Below, piece by piece: positions 33,517 to 42,822 of a stretch of 64,000 bases of DNA (the first letter of the stretch is position 1; the number at the start of each line of letters is the position of its first letter). The notes beneath the pieces are model-generated. The model was not told where the DNA came from. It worked only from the letters and a program-made list of their open reading frames with translations, and made no database searches. Position numbers and translations under genes: made by a program. The stretch spans positions 1-64,000 of the forward strand of contig NZ_JAVRHT010000017.1 in the NCBI RefSeq assembly GCF_031846415.1, in the 5' to 3' direction. The DNA is from Rubrivirga litoralis (GTDB lineage: Bacteria > Bacteroidota > Rhodothermia > Rhodothermales > Rubricoccaceae).

Positions 33517-33564
33517 CCCAGGCTCATCTTCGGCCTTGTTCTTTCGCGCCTCGGCGCCCACCCC

Positions 33565-33648
33565 GCCCGGGTGGTGAAATTGGTAGACACGCACGCTTGA
33601 GGGGCGTGTGGCTTAACCGCCGTGCTGGTTCGAGTCCAGTCCCGGGCA
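33565..33648 (+). tRNA. tRNA-Leu (anticodon GAG)
   Basis: An 84-nt class II tRNA: acceptor GCCCGGG/CCCGGGC, D arm with AATTGGTAGAC, anticodon stem CACGC/GCGTG around TTGAGGG, a long variable arm (TGGCTTAACCGCC) and T arm GGTTCGAGTCC. CCA is not encoded. It follows tRNA-Lys by 48 nt, presumably in one transcript. Confidence 0.95.
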
Positions 33649-33655
33649 CCCACGC

Positions 33656-33687
33656 AAAGCCGCCTGGTCTTCGGACCGGGCGGCTTT
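33656..33687 (+). terminator. Terminator of the tRNA operon
   Basis: AAAGCCGCC-tGGTC-ttc-GGACCg-GGCGGCTTT, a 14-bp near-perfect stem with a 3-nt loop, followed by CGTCGTCTTGG. Confidence 0.85.
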
Positions 33688-33771
33688 CGTCGTCTTGGGC
33701 CGACGCGCGGGCAGGGCGGCTCCGGGCGAGCGGTCCCCGCCCCGCTGGCGCGGGCGGGGTGGGGACCGCCG

Positions 33772-35688
33772 TCAGAGCGCGCGGACGACGGGGACGCCGC
33801 GGCCCACCTGCCCGTCGCCCGAGTGCCCGCCGGCCGACGCCCCGCTCCCCGTCGGAGCCGCCGCCTCGGGGCGGTAGGTCGGGACGAGGCCGCGGAACGC
33901 CTGGCGGACGGCGTCGCCGTCGCCAGAGCGGGCGGCCTCGAACAGGGCGTCGAGGAGCGGCGTGATGTCGCCGGCCGGCCGCGACTTCCGGGCGACGAAG
34001 ATCTTCTCGTGCGGGGACGGCTCCGTTCCCTCCTCTGAGAGCAGGAGCTCCTCGTAGAGCTTCTCGCCGGGGCGCGCGCCGGTGTACTCGATGTCGATGT
34101 CGCGTCCGGGCTCGAGCCCCGAGAGCAGGATGAGGTCGCGGGCGAGGTCCGCGATCCGCACCGGCTCGCCCATGTCGAGCACGTAGACGCGGCCGCTCTC
34201 GGCGACGGCGCCGGCCTGGAGCACGAGACCGGCGGCCTCGGGGATTGTCATGAAGTAGCGGACCATGTCGGGGTGCGTCACGGTCACCGGCCCGCCCCGC
34301 CGGATCTGGTCGCGGAACAGCGGGACCACGCTTCCCCGGCTTCCGAGCACGTTCCCGAACCGGACCGACACCATCGTGCACCCCGCGCACCGCCGGGCGG
34401 CGTCGGCGACGACCATCTCGGCCACGCGCTTCGAGGCGCCCATCACGTTCGTCGGGTTGACGGCCTTGTCCGTCGAGACGTTGACGAGCGTGTCGACCCC
34501 GAACTCGACGGCGAGGCGCGCGAGCGCGAGCGTGCCGCCGACGTTGTTCCACACGGCCTGCTCGGGGTTGGCCTCCATGAGCGGGACGTGCTTGTGGGCC
34601 GCGGCGTGGAACACGACCTCGGGTCGATGCGCCTCGAACACGGCCCGGAGCGACCGCTCGTCGCGGACGTCGCAGATTACCGGCCGCCGTGCGAGGGCGG
34701 GGTGGCTCCGGGCCAGCTCGCCGTCGATCCGGAACACGCTGTTCTCGCCCCGCCCGAGGAGGACGATCTCGCCGGGCGCAAACGGGGCAATCTGACGCAC
34801 GACCTCGGACCCGATCGACCCGCCCGCCCCAGTCACGAGGACCGTCCGGCCTGAAACGAGCGCCTCAATGGGACCCGTCTCGAGGCGGACGGACTTCCGC
34901 CCCAGGAGGTCCTCGACGTCGACGCGGCGGATGTTCGAGACCGAGACGCGGCCGCTGACGAGGTCGAGGAGCCCCGGAACCGTCCGGTGCTGAAGGCCCG
35001 CCTTGCTCGCCCGCTCAACCACGCGCCGCACCACGCCGCCGTCGTGCGACGGCATGGCGATCAGAACTTCGTCGGCATCGACGCGGTCGGCGACGACGGC
35101 CAACTCGTCGATCTCCCCGAGCACGGGGAGGCCCGCCACCCTCTTGCGCAGCTTCGACGGATCGTCGTCAACGAACCCGACCGGCCACCGGCCGGCTTTC
35201 GGGTGGCGAAGCATCTCACGTACGACAGCGACGCCAGCGTCGCCGGCCCCGGCCACGATCACGCGCCGGCCGCGCTCACCGCGGCGGCGGCTCTGGAGAA
35301 TCCCCCTTTCCTCGTAGTACAGCCGCGCCGCAAACCGGAGCCCCGCGAGGCCTAGGATCGCAAGCATGGCCTCGATCAGCGGGACGCTTCGGGGGACGAA
35401 CACGTCGCCCACGCTGGCGGCGGCGGCCACGAACTCCACCAGAGCAACGGCCACGACCGCCACCAGCAGGGGGACCATGTCGCGCAGTCCAACCCGATGC
35501 CACGAGCGGACGCGCCGGTTCATCCCGATGAGGACGACCGCCTTGAGCAGCCCACCCACCGCCGTGTACGTCAGCACGTCGGCCCCGAACGCGAACGCGC
35601 CCGCGTCGAGCCGGAGCACGAACGCGAGGGGCGCGGCGAGGAGCCACACCCCGTAGTCGAGGGAGGACTTTAGAACGAGTCGTGTCAT
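33772..35688 (-). CDS. WbpM/CapD-type nucleotide-sugar 4,6-dehydratase
   Basis: A 638-aa membrane-anchored enzyme of the WbpM/FlaA1/PglF group, which makes UDP-4-keto-6-deoxy-HexNAc for surface glycans. Four membrane helices (about 8-125) are followed by a first Rossmann-like domain (VIVAGAGDAGVAVVREM) and then the catalytic SDR domain with GAGGSIGSE near residue 290. The active-site segment STDKAVNPTNVMGASKR has Met in place of the usual Tyr of YxxxK, as typical of this group. The C-terminal 30 residues are Gly/Ser-rich. The product would be reduced by the epimerase at 37021 and primed by the WecA-like enzyme. Confidence 0.9.
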   Translation of the reverse strand: MTRLVLKSSLDYGVWLLAAPLAFVLRLDAGAFAFGADVLTYTAVGGLLKAVVLIGMNRRVRSWHRVGLRDMVPLLVAVVAVALVEFVAAAASVGDVFVPRSVPLIEAMLAILGLAGLRFAARLYYEERGILQSRRRGERGRRVIVAGAGDAGVAVVREMLRHPKAGRWPVGFVDDDPSKLRKRVAGLPVLGEIDELAVVADRVDADEVLIAMPSHDGGVVRRVVERASKAGLQHRTVPGLLDLVSGRVSVSNIRRVDVEDLLGRKSVRLETGPIEALVSGRTVLVTGAGGSIGSEVVRQIAPFAPGEIVLLGRGENSVFRIDGELARSHPALARRPVICDVRDERSLRAVFEAHRPEVVFHAAAHKHVPLMEANPEQAVWNNVGGTLALARLAVEFGVDTLVNVSTDKAVNPTNVMGASKRVAEMVVADAARRCAGCTMVSVRFGNVLGSRGSVVPLFRDQIRRGGPVTVTHPDMVRYFMTIPEAAGLVLQAGAVAESGRVYVLDMGEPVRIADLARDLILLSGLEPGRDIDIEYTGARPGEKLYEELLLSEEGTEPSPHEKIFVARKSRPAGDITPLLDALFEAARSGDGDAVRQAFRGLVPTYRPEAAAPTGSGASAGGHSGDGQVGRGVPVVRAL

Positions 35689-35741
35689 GCAGGGGACCAG
35701 AACCCAGGGACAGCGGGTCCTAATGACGGTGGGGGGGAACG

Positions 35742-35749
35742 CGAAAGTA
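35742..35749 (-). promoter_or_regulatory. Putative -7 box for the WbpM-like gene
   Basis: TACTTTCG on the minus strand, 53 nt before the ATG. The 271-bp gap to the next gene (35689-35959) holds no other feature I can support, apart from an AT-richer patch (CCAATTTATCTCTG) near 35908. Confidence 0.4.
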
Positions 35750-35959
35750 CCGGGGCCGCTCGGGGGCGGGGCGGCGCCACATGTGGAAACCGGGTGGACG
35801 GGGGTCCGGCGCTGGGGCCGGCGCGCTCTTGGCGCGTGGGGCAGACGCTTTTCGCACATGCGCTTGCATCTTCTCCTACACGTGCCGCACCGCTCCGCCC
35901 CGGCTTCACCAATTTATCTCTGCGCTCCCGGCCCGTAGGTCAAACAGGTGTGGCCCACG

Positions 35960-37048
35960 TCACACCGCCCCGCCCGGGGGGCCAGCGGGCTCCAGCTGAG
36001 GGGAATGAGACGCACCCGGCACGGGCGGCTGGGGGGGGGCGGTAGCGCGGAGCGCTGCGAAAAGAACGATGGGCACGCCCGCACCCACTCCGATCAACAA
36101 CCATACCGCCCCGCCCAACCAGGCAAGTCCCGCGGCGGCCGAGACCGCACCGAGCGCGCCGTAAAGGGCGGCGACCGCGCGGTGCCCCGCACCGGTCACG
36201 ACGAGGCGCTGGTAGAGGTGCGAGCGGTGCGCCGCGAACACGTTCTCTCCGCGGAGGAGGCGGCGCACGAGCGTGAACCCGCCGTCGAACACGAACGGCC
36301 ACACGAACGCGAGCGCCGCTAGCGGCAGGCGTGGGTCGCTGCCGACGAGAGCCAGGGCCGCGAACGTGAAACCGAGAAAAGCGCTCCCTACGTCGCCCAT
36401 GAACACCCGCGCCGGCGCCCAGTTGTGGACGAGAAAGCCCAGCGCCGCCCCGCCCATGGCCGCGCCCGTCCACCCCGCGACGAGGCCGCCCCCAAGCGCG
36501 CCGACAGCCGCCCACGCCGCACCCGCGACGACGGCCTGGAGACCGGCGATCCCGTCGATCCCGTCCATGAAGTTGTAGACGTTGGTCAGTCCGACCACCC
36601 AAAGCCCCGCGACGAGTCCGCCCGCCGCGCCGAGCGGGACGGCGCCGAGGCCAGGAAGCGTGACGGCGGTCCACGCGCCGAGCGCCCAGACGGCGGCGGC
36701 GGCGGCGGCGACCTGGACGGCCAGCCGGAGGCCCGCCCCGAGCGGCCGGACGTCGTCCGCCCCGCCCAGCGCCGCGACGGCGAGGGCGGGGAGGCCGAGC
36801 CCGAAAACCGAGCGGGGTGGGGCGCCAGCGGCGAGCGCGAGCGCCCACGCGGCGGCGGCGCAGAGCACGAGCGCGAGGCCACCGCCGCGCGGCGTCGGCG
36901 TGGTGTGTGAGCTCCGCTCGTTGGGGACGTCGAGGACGCCGCGCCGGAGCGCGAGGCGCCGCACGGCGCCAACGAGCGCCCACGACGCGGCGGCCGCGCC
37001 CGCGGCGAGGAACACGAGCGTCACGGCGCGCTCAGGAGAGTCGCCCAC
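35960..37048 (-). CDS. WecA/WbpL-type undecaprenyl-phosphate sugar-1-P transferase
   Basis: Integral membrane enzyme that starts O-unit assembly by transferring a HexNAc-1-phosphate onto undecaprenyl phosphate. The roughly 362-aa protein has about ten helices and the family motifs: DVPNERSSHTTPTPRGGG in the first loop, GGADDV, NVYNFMDGIDG, FMGDVGSAFLGF and a HRSHLYQRLV segment. The GTG at 37048 has GAGGG six bases upstream and overlaps the preceding gene by 28 bp; a GTG at 37024 would instead give a 4-bp GTGA overlap. Pairing with the WbpV-like gene supports WbpL (FucNAc/QuiNAc transfer). It ends the long operon. Confidence 0.9.
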   Translation of the reverse strand: MGDSPERAVTLVFLAAGAAAASWALVGAVRRLALRRGVLDVPNERSSHTTPTPRGGGLALVLCAAAAWALALAAGAPPRSVFGLGLPALAVAALGGADDVRPLGAGLRLAVQVAAAAAAVWALGAWTAVTLPGLGAVPLGAAGGLVAGLWVVGLTNVYNFMDGIDGIAGLQAVVAGAAWAAVGALGGGLVAGWTGAAMGGAALGFLVHNWAPARVFMGDVGSAFLGFTFAALALVGSDPRLPLAALAFVWPFVFDGGFTLVRRLLRGENVFAAHRSHLYQRLVVTGAGHRAVAALYGALGAVSAAAGLAWLGGAVWLLIGVGAGVPIVLFAALRATAPPQPPVPGASHSPQLEPAGPPGGAV

Positions 37049-37971
37049 CCCGCCCTCAGGTCGGCGTGGGCGGGGCGGTAGGTGGTCTCATCGATCAGGC
37101 GTCGCCCGTCGACGGCCACGTCCTCGGTAATCTTGTCGACGGCCGACGCGCCTGGGACGTCCCGGCCCAGGCGCGCGGCGACGGCCGACGCCGCCGCGGC
37201 CGCCGCGCGCACGGGCGGGGCGGGCACGTAGAGCACGCTCGGCCGACGGTCAACAGCCTGCTGCATCGCCCGCACGACGGCGTTGAACGTCCAAACGCGG
37301 CCGTCCGTCAGGTTGTAGAGCGCGCTCGGGAGCGGGGTGGTGGCGGCCAGAGCGAACGCCGCCGCGGCGTCCTCGACGTGGACGAGCGTCCGCCGGTTCT
37401 GGCCCGTCCCGGGCAGCACGCGGAGCCCGCGGCGGAGAGCGCCCAAGAGCTGCCGGTAGTTTCCCCGCATGCCCGGCCCGTAGACGGCGGCGAGGCGCAG
37501 GACCACCCCGCCCGCGAGGTCGGCGACGATGCCCTCGGCCTCGCGCTTGGTGCGGGCGTAGGGCGTCTCGGGCGCCGTCGGATCGGCCTCGGTCCAGGGC
37601 GCGCGGCCGGCGCTCGGACCGTACACGTTGATCGTGCTCGCGAACGCGAACCGGGCCACGCCAGCGCGCTCGGCCGCCGCCGCCAGTCGCTCGGTCCCGC
37701 CTACGTTGACGCGCGCGTACTCGTCGGCCAGCTCGGGCGGCGGGTCGACCACGTGGAGGAGAGCCGCGAGGTGGACCACAGCGTCGGCCCCGTCGGCGCC
37801 GCGCGCGAGCGCGTCGGCATCGGCGAGCGACCCGGCCACACGCTCGGCGCCGGCCGGGAGCGGCGCCGCCGCGTCCCGCGTGAGCACGCGGACGTCCGCC
37901 CCGCCCGCGACGAGTCGGCGGACGACGGCCGGGCCGACGGCGCCAGTCCCTCCGGTCACGAAAACGGTCAC
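37021..37971 (-). CDS. NAD-dependent epimerase/reductase, WbpV-like
   Basis: A 316-aa extended SDR. It has GGTGAVGPAVV at residues 7-17, STINVYGPS and the catalytic YARTKRE. In O-antigen clusters an SDR directly upstream of a WbpL-type transferase usually reduces UDP-4-keto-6-deoxy-GlcNAc, made by the WbpM enzyme, to UDP-QuiNAc or UDP-FucNAc. That role is inferred from order, not from specificity residues. The start ATG overlaps the TGA of the glycosyltransferase upstream. Confidence 0.82.
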   Translation of the reverse strand: MTVFVTGGTGAVGPAVVRRLVAGGADVRVLTRDAAAPLPAGAERVAGSLADADALARGADGADAVVHLAALLHVVDPPPELADEYARVNVGGTERLAAAAERAGVARFAFASTINVYGPSAGRAPWTEADPTAPETPYARTKREAEGIVADLAGGVVLRLAAVYGPGMRGNYRQLLGALRRGLRVLPGTGQNRRTLVHVEDAAAAFALAATTPLPSALYNLTDGRVWTFNAVVRAMQQAVDRRPSVLYVPAPPVRAAAAAASAVAARLGRDVPGASAVDKITEDVAVDGRRLIDETTYRPAHADLRAGWATLLSAP

Positions 37972-39179
37972 CGCCCCACCCCGCCCGCGACCGGCTCGCG
38001 GACCGGCTCTCCCAGAAGAGCCCCCATGACGATCGCGTTGATCCGGCGGTAGTCGTAGCGCTCCTCGGCCAAGCGCCGCCCCTCCTCCCCCATCCGGGCC
38101 ACGCGGGCGGGGCGGCCCACGAGCGACTGCATGGCGTCGGCCAGGGCGGCCGGGTCGCGGGGCGGCACGACGAGCCCGTTGACGCCGTCAGCCACGGCCT
38201 CGCGGCACCCGGGGTTGTCCGTCGTGATGACGGCGCGGCCGGTCGCCATGGCCTCCATGATGCTCCGCGGGTAGCCCTCGCGGTAGAACGACGGGAGCAC
38301 GAACACGTCGGCCTCGCGGAGCCAGCCCTCGACGTCGTCGACGTGGCCCCGCCATTCGACGCCAGCGGCGTCCGTGCGCCGGCGGAGCTCCGCTTCCGAA
38401 ACGGCGTCGTAGCTGTCGTCCGCCCCGCCCAGCATGACGAACCGGGTGCCCGGGTGCTCGGCCTTCACGCGGCGCGCGGCCTCGACGAAGTCCCACACCC
38501 CCTTCTGCTCTAGCATCCGACCGACGTAGAGGAACGTCGGAGCGGGGCGGCCCGGGGGCGGGGCGGGTGCGAACTGGTCGAGGTCGATGCCCATCCCCTC
38601 GACCCGCCGCAGACGGTCCGCTCGCAGCCCGACATCGTCGCGGAAGTACGCCTCGTCCTCGGCGTTGAGGACGAACAATGTGTCGTAGGCGGTGCCGGCC
38701 ACGCGGTAGGCGGCTGCGAGGACCCGCCGCCGCTTCCCGTTCCCGCCACCGCTGACCCCGAGCCCCTCGATCATCGCCACCCGGCGGGGAATCCCGAGCC
38801 CGGCCGTCGCGACCGCCGTGTAGAGGACGGGCTTGACGAAGTGAGAGAAGACGGCGTCGGGGCGGAGGCCGCGGAGCGCCCGGCGGATCGAGAGGACGGA
38901 GCGGGCCTCGTAGGTGAGGCTCCCTTTCGAGCGGTCGAACGCGATCGGCGCCGTCTCGGCGCCGGCCGCCTGCAGAACGTCGCGCGACGCGGGGTCGCAG
39001 TCCCACCCCGGCGAAAACACGACGACCCGGTGCCCGGCTGTCGTCAGGTCGCGGACGAGGAGGGTCCTGAACCGGGCCAGCGCAAAAGGCTGGTTCCCAA
39101 CGAAGGCAACGGTTTGCCGCCCCGCCGTAGGACGGCCGAGGCGAGGGGCGGGGTGGCGGGCGACGAACGGCGCGGTCAT
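37968..39179 (-). CDS. Glycosyltransferase family 4 protein
   Basis: A 403-aa retaining GT-B enzyme. The N-terminal domain has VAFVGNQPFALARFR and a FSHFVKPVLYTAV segment; the C-terminal domain has FLYVGRMLEQKGVWDF and the EX7E catalytic region REGYPRSIMEAMATGR. It resembles the PglA/WbpU-like enzymes that add the second sugar to the lipid carrier, often found next to WbpV/WbpL genes as here. Donor and acceptor are not known. ATGA overlaps with both neighbours. Confidence 0.88.
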   Translation of the reverse strand: MTAPFVARHPAPRLGRPTAGRQTVAFVGNQPFALARFRTLLVRDLTTAGHRVVVFSPGWDCDPASRDVLQAAGAETAPIAFDRSKGSLTYEARSVLSIRRALRGLRPDAVFSHFVKPVLYTAVATAGLGIPRRVAMIEGLGVSGGGNGKRRRVLAAAYRVAGTAYDTLFVLNAEDEAYFRDDVGLRADRLRRVEGMGIDLDQFAPAPPPGRPAPTFLYVGRMLEQKGVWDFVEAARRVKAEHPGTRFVMLGGADDSYDAVSEAELRRRTDAAGVEWRGHVDDVEGWLREADVFVLPSFYREGYPRSIMEAMATGRAVITTDNPGCREAVADGVNGLVVPPRDPAALADAMQSLVGRPARVARMGEEGRRLAEERYDYRRINAIVMGALLGEPVREPVAGGVGR

Positions 39180-40333
39180 GGCGTAGGGTCAAGTCGGGGG
39201 GCGCCCGGCGTGAGGCCGGCGGCCTCTCGGAGCGTGGCGTCGAGCCGGGGGGCCACGCTCGCGAGAGAGTACCCGTCGCGGACGCGGGCGCGGCCCCGCT
39301 CCCCCATCGTCTGGCCCAAGGAGCGGTCGGCGCGGAGCCGATCGAACGCCGCGTGCCACGCGTCGGGGCCGTCGGCGAGGAACCCGTTCCACCCGTCCGT
39401 CACGATCTCGGCGTTAACGCCGACGGGCGAGGCGACGACCGGGCGCCCGGCGGCCATGCATTGGACGAGCTTGAACCCGCACTTCCCCCGCTCCCACGGC
39501 TCGTCCGGGAGCGGCATGATTCCGACGTGGAAGCGCCCCATCTCAGCCACCTCCGTCGCCCCGCTCCACGGCCGGACCTCGACCGGGACGTCACCGAGCG
39601 GGCGCCCCTCGACACCGACGAGGACTACGCGCGTATCGGGGCGGGCAGCCTCTCTAGCGAGGACGTCCCGGAGGACGTGGAGCACCCGCTGCGAGCCGGG
39701 GGACCCGATCCACCCGATAGTAAATGGCCCTTCGGGCAAGGGCGCTACCGGCCCGTAGCAGTCGAGGTCGACTACGCTCGGGAGCACCTCAATGTGCCGA
39801 GCTCCGGCCGTCCTCGCCCGAGCGGCAAGGTAGCCGTTTCCCGCAACGACCGTCCGTGCACCTCGCATCAAACGGTCCACCTTCCGGCCGAACACGCGGC
39901 GGACAGCCGCGCGGCGGTGGGTGTCGTACGTGTGGAATGTAGCGTCGTCGTAGTCGACTACGTAGGGCCGCCCCCTGAAAAGCGCCCGCTCGGCGGCGTA
40001 CGGGACGAACGGGAGCAGTTCCTTCTCGACCCAGATCAAGTCGTGGTCCGCGCGCCCGAGGAGCCGGGCAGCCCGCCGGAGGTAGGCCCAGGCGAGCCGG
40101 TCCGGCCGGCGCCCCCCCGTCTCGTAGAGGCGGCGGACGTAGGCATCGTCGAGCAGCCCCGCCCGCTCCACCCGCCACCCCGCCCGGCGGAGGGCGGGGA
40201 CGAACTGGCTCCCGCGGACCCGGCTGCTCGACCCCAGGTCGCCGTACCGCGTCAGCATCAGGAGCCGGCCCGTCGAGCGGTCCGGCGGCGGGGCGGCGGG
40301 GCTCCCCCGGTCCGCTGAGGCCGCGCCGGTCAT
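39176..40333 (-). CDS. Glycosyltransferase (GT-B, family 4-like)
   Basis: A 385-aa GT-B protein. It begins with a short disordered part, then MLTRYGDLGSSSRVRGSQ; the C-terminal domain has FTIGWIGSPGSQRVLHVL, KCGFKLVQCMAAGRPVV and a late GVNAEIVTDGWNG loop. This arrangement is common to enzymes of O-antigen and exopolysaccharide clusters. I chose the ATG at 40333, which overlaps the upstream TGA by the ATGA rule, over an in-frame start 87 nt earlier. Specificity unknown. Confidence 0.85.
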   Translation of the reverse strand: MTGAASADRGSPAAPPPDRSTGRLLMLTRYGDLGSSSRVRGSQFVPALRRAGWRVERAGLLDDAYVRRLYETGGRRPDRLAWAYLRRAARLLGRADHDLIWVEKELLPFVPYAAERALFRGRPYVVDYDDATFHTYDTHRRAAVRRVFGRKVDRLMRGARTVVAGNGYLAARARTAGARHIEVLPSVVDLDCYGPVAPLPEGPFTIGWIGSPGSQRVLHVLRDVLAREAARPDTRVVLVGVEGRPLGDVPVEVRPWSGATEVAEMGRFHVGIMPLPDEPWERGKCGFKLVQCMAAGRPVVASPVGVNAEIVTDGWNGFLADGPDAWHAAFDRLRADRSLGQTMGERGRARVRDGYSLASVAPRLDATLREAAGLTPGAPRLDPTP

Positions 40334-41514
40334 ACCACCTGAGCCACGAGAGCCGCGGGCCGTGCCTGCCGGCGCGCAGTAAGGCTCCGTCGCCTGAGCT
40401 GGGCTACCCACAGTTCGCACGCGAAGACGAGGAACACGAGCTGCATGCCAAGAACCCGGAGCCGGAGGGCCGTCCCGAGGTTGTCGTTGTAGATCGCGAT
40501 CAGGCCGAACCAGGCGAGTGCGAGGAGGAGGAGGTACCGACCTCCCGGCGTCTTGCGTACCTGCCCCCGGAAGACGCGGTAAAGCGCGTACGCAATAACC
40601 GGGACTTCAAACACGAACCCAACCAGCGTCGACAGGCTGTTCACCTGGAAGGGGAGCGGCCCGACCGCATTCGACACGAAGCTGTACGCGTAGAGAGCGA
40701 GGAATCCCCAGGGAGTAGTGGCCGACGCGAAATCGATACCCAACGTCGACCCTCCCTCCATCGCCTCAAAAGTCTGCCGAAAACGGAGGTAGTGCATGAA
40801 GTCGGCAAAGAAGTTCATACGCACGAGCAAGGCAAGCATCAGGAGGCCGAGGGCCGCCCCCGAAGCCAGAATGGCCCCCTTCCGCCGGCTCTGCCGGAGC
40901 CCCACGACGCCTAACCACGCAACCGTTCCTGCGACGAACGCGACGGCCGCGTACCACCGGAACGCAAAGAGGCCGCCTAATGAGATCACGAGCCCGATGC
41001 CACCCCGCGCCCTCCGGACGAACACCTCGTACCCGTAGTACGCGCACGCGAGATAGGACGCGTAGATCATGAGGTCGCGGTAGATCGAGAACGAGCCGTA
41101 ATACACAACCGTAGGGAACAGACCGAGAAGCACCAATGTGACAGCCTGAGACCGAACGGATGGCCGCTGCCGCGTAGCTTCCCACGACAGCCGGTCGAGG
41201 AGGCGGAGCCCATAGACCAGGACGAGGACCGAGGCGACAAACAGGAATGCTTTGAACAGGAACAAGCCCCGGAGGCCCATCCAGTGCATGAGAAGCCCAA
41301 TGGCGAGTGGCCACACGTTCGGCGCCCCCGGAAGCCGCCCGGTCTCCGCTACGTGGCCCGCGATCCGCCGGTACGTAATTCCGTCGTCGCCTCCGAGTAT
41401 GATGGGGCTCAACCCTCCCATCCCCACGTCGACCGACCATACATGGACGAAGATGACGACGGCGAGCTTCGCAAGCGCGATGAGGAGCAGGAGCAGGATG
41501 GTTTGAGTTCGCAC
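40330..41514 (-). CDS. Polytopic membrane protein, possible O-unit polymerase or GT-C
   Basis: A 394-aa protein with about ten hydrophobic helices. The first periplasmic loop holds an acidic GGDDGITYRRIAGHVAETG segment, reminiscent of the Asp-containing first loop of GT-C glycosyltransferases, though Wzy polymerases also show little conservation. It lies among glycosyltransferases and next to a Wzx flippase. No other polymerase candidate is in the block, so a Wzy role is plausible. Base composition is clearly less GC-rich than the core genes. 96 bp separate it from the glycosyltransferase upstream, the largest gap in this part of the operon. Confidence 0.6.
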   Translation of the reverse strand: MRTQTILLLLLIALAKLAVVIFVHVWSVDVGMGGLSPIILGGDDGITYRRIAGHVAETGRLPGAPNVWPLAIGLLMHWMGLRGLFLFKAFLFVASVLVLVYGLRLLDRLSWEATRQRPSVRSQAVTLVLLGLFPTVVYYGSFSIYRDLMIYASYLACAYYGYEVFVRRARGGIGLVISLGGLFAFRWYAAVAFVAGTVAWLGVVGLRQSRRKGAILASGAALGLLMLALLVRMNFFADFMHYLRFRQTFEAMEGGSTLGIDFASATTPWGFLALYAYSFVSNAVGPLPFQVNSLSTLVGFVFEVPVIAYALYRVFRGQVRKTPGGRYLLLLALAWFGLIAIYNDNLGTALRLRVLGMQLVFLVFACELWVAQLRRRSLTARRQARPAALVAQVV

Positions 41515-41610
41515 AGCGGATTACCTGCACCAACGCCGAAGGACACCAGCAATGTAAATGGACGGCTCCGACACCAATCGGTAGGATCGGGTAAATCCGA
41601 CTGCCAATCC

Positions 41611-42822
41611 CTAGTTGGAGTGGGCGGGGCGGACGGCATCGAACGCTCGACGATACTCGCTCGTGCTCCGGTCGAGGCTGAACCGCTCAACGCCCCGCGC
41701 TCTTGCCCGGCCGCGGTATGCTTCCCGTTTTGAGATAACGTCCGATATGATCCAGTCGGCAGCGAGCTCCATCCAGTCCCCCCGCCCCCCCGCGACGAGG
41801 AACCCCACGCCTTCGACGGCCACCCCCTCTCCAATCCCGGCAGAGGCCACCGTCGGCACCCCGCACAGGAGGTACTCAGCGATTTTGACCGGAGCCACGG
41901 CGCGCTGCGAGAAGAAGGGGGTACGTAGGGCGAGGCCGACGTCGGCTGCCGCGAGATAGCGCGGGACCTCCAGCGGAGGAACGCGCCGCACGATGGCGGC
42001 CCCGCCCACCCCGCTCGCCTCAACGAGCGGGCGGGCCAGGTCCGGCTCCCCCGTCAGGAGCAAGAACCGAGCATCGGGACGGCGGCGGCAGACGGCGCTG
42101 AACAGCGCGATCATGTCGCCAACGCGGTACTGAGGTCCCATACTGCCGGCGTAGACGAGGAGCGGGGCAGCGAGCGCCACGCCGAGTTCCTGGCGCGTCC
42201 GCGAGCGGTCGCTCTCCATTCCCGGCGCGAAGACGTTGGGGTCGCGGCCGTTCGAGACCACGAAGGCACGCCCGCCGAGGTCCCGCCCCGCCCGCTCAGC
42301 CAGGACACCGACTGCCCATTCGGTCCGCGTAACGACGGCGTCAGCCTGGGCGACCGCCCTGTCTTCGAAGGCTCGGAGGAGCCGGTACGCCTTCCCGTCC
42401 CGGCTCCAGCCCCCGAAGTCGGCACGCTCGTCGGCCATTAAGCCGTCCGCGTCGTAAAGGAGGCCTGCGGGTGGGGCGAGGCGGCGGGCGCCTAGCGCCA
42501 TCCCTGCACACAGGTTGCTCCGCGGCATGACCACGTCGACCCTGTGTCGCCGCACTTCGCTAGCGACGGCGAGCGCCCCCCGCCCGACGCTCGCCAACGT
42601 GGCCGGCCCGAGCGGGCGCCGCCACACGGAGACGAACCGGAGGTCCACGCCAGCCTTGGCTGCGAGCCGCTTCGCCTCATCCTCGCGGTGCGCCTGATCC
42701 CACCCGAAGTGGAGCACGCGGAGCTGGTCGCCGCCGCGAAGGGCTCCGGTTAGGAGCGGGAGGAAGAGAGACTCGAGGTACCGTGTGTTCGGCCCCTCCC
42801 AGTTGACGAACAGTACAGTCAT
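41611..42822 (-). CDS. Glycosyltransferase family 4 protein
   Basis: A 403-aa GT-B enzyme. It starts MTVLFVNWEGPNTRYLES; the middle has VVTRTEWAVGVLAERAG and NGRDPNVFAPG, and the C-terminal domain has LLVYAGSMGPQYRVGDMI and APVKIAEYLLCGVPTVAS (the nucleotide-sugar-binding Glu). Retaining mechanism expected; sugars unknown. The ATG at 42822 overlaps the TGA of the family 2 gene upstream. Lower GC than flanking chromosome. Confidence 0.87.
   Translation of the reverse strand: MTVLFVNWEGPNTRYLESLFLPLLTGALRGGDQLRVLHFGWDQAHREDEAKRLAAKAGVDLRFVSVWRRPLGPATLASVGRGALAVASEVRRHRVDVVMPRSNLCAGMALGARRLAPPAGLLYDADGLMADERADFGGWSRDGKAYRLLRAFEDRAVAQADAVVTRTEWAVGVLAERAGRDLGGRAFVVSNGRDPNVFAPGMESDRSRTRQELGVALAAPLLVYAGSMGPQYRVGDMIALFSAVCRRRPDARFLLLTGEPDLARPLVEASGVGGAAIVRRVPPLEVPRYLAAADVGLALRTPFFSQRAVAPVKIAEYLLCGVPTVASAGIGEGVAVEGVGFLVAGGRGDWMELAADWIISDVISKREAYRGRARARGVERFSLDRSTSEYRRAFDAVRPAHSN

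Noticed and set aside
40330..41514. Firm call as Wzy polymerase
   Set aside because: Topology fits, but the acidic first loop also fits GT-C transferases; only a tentative call is justified.
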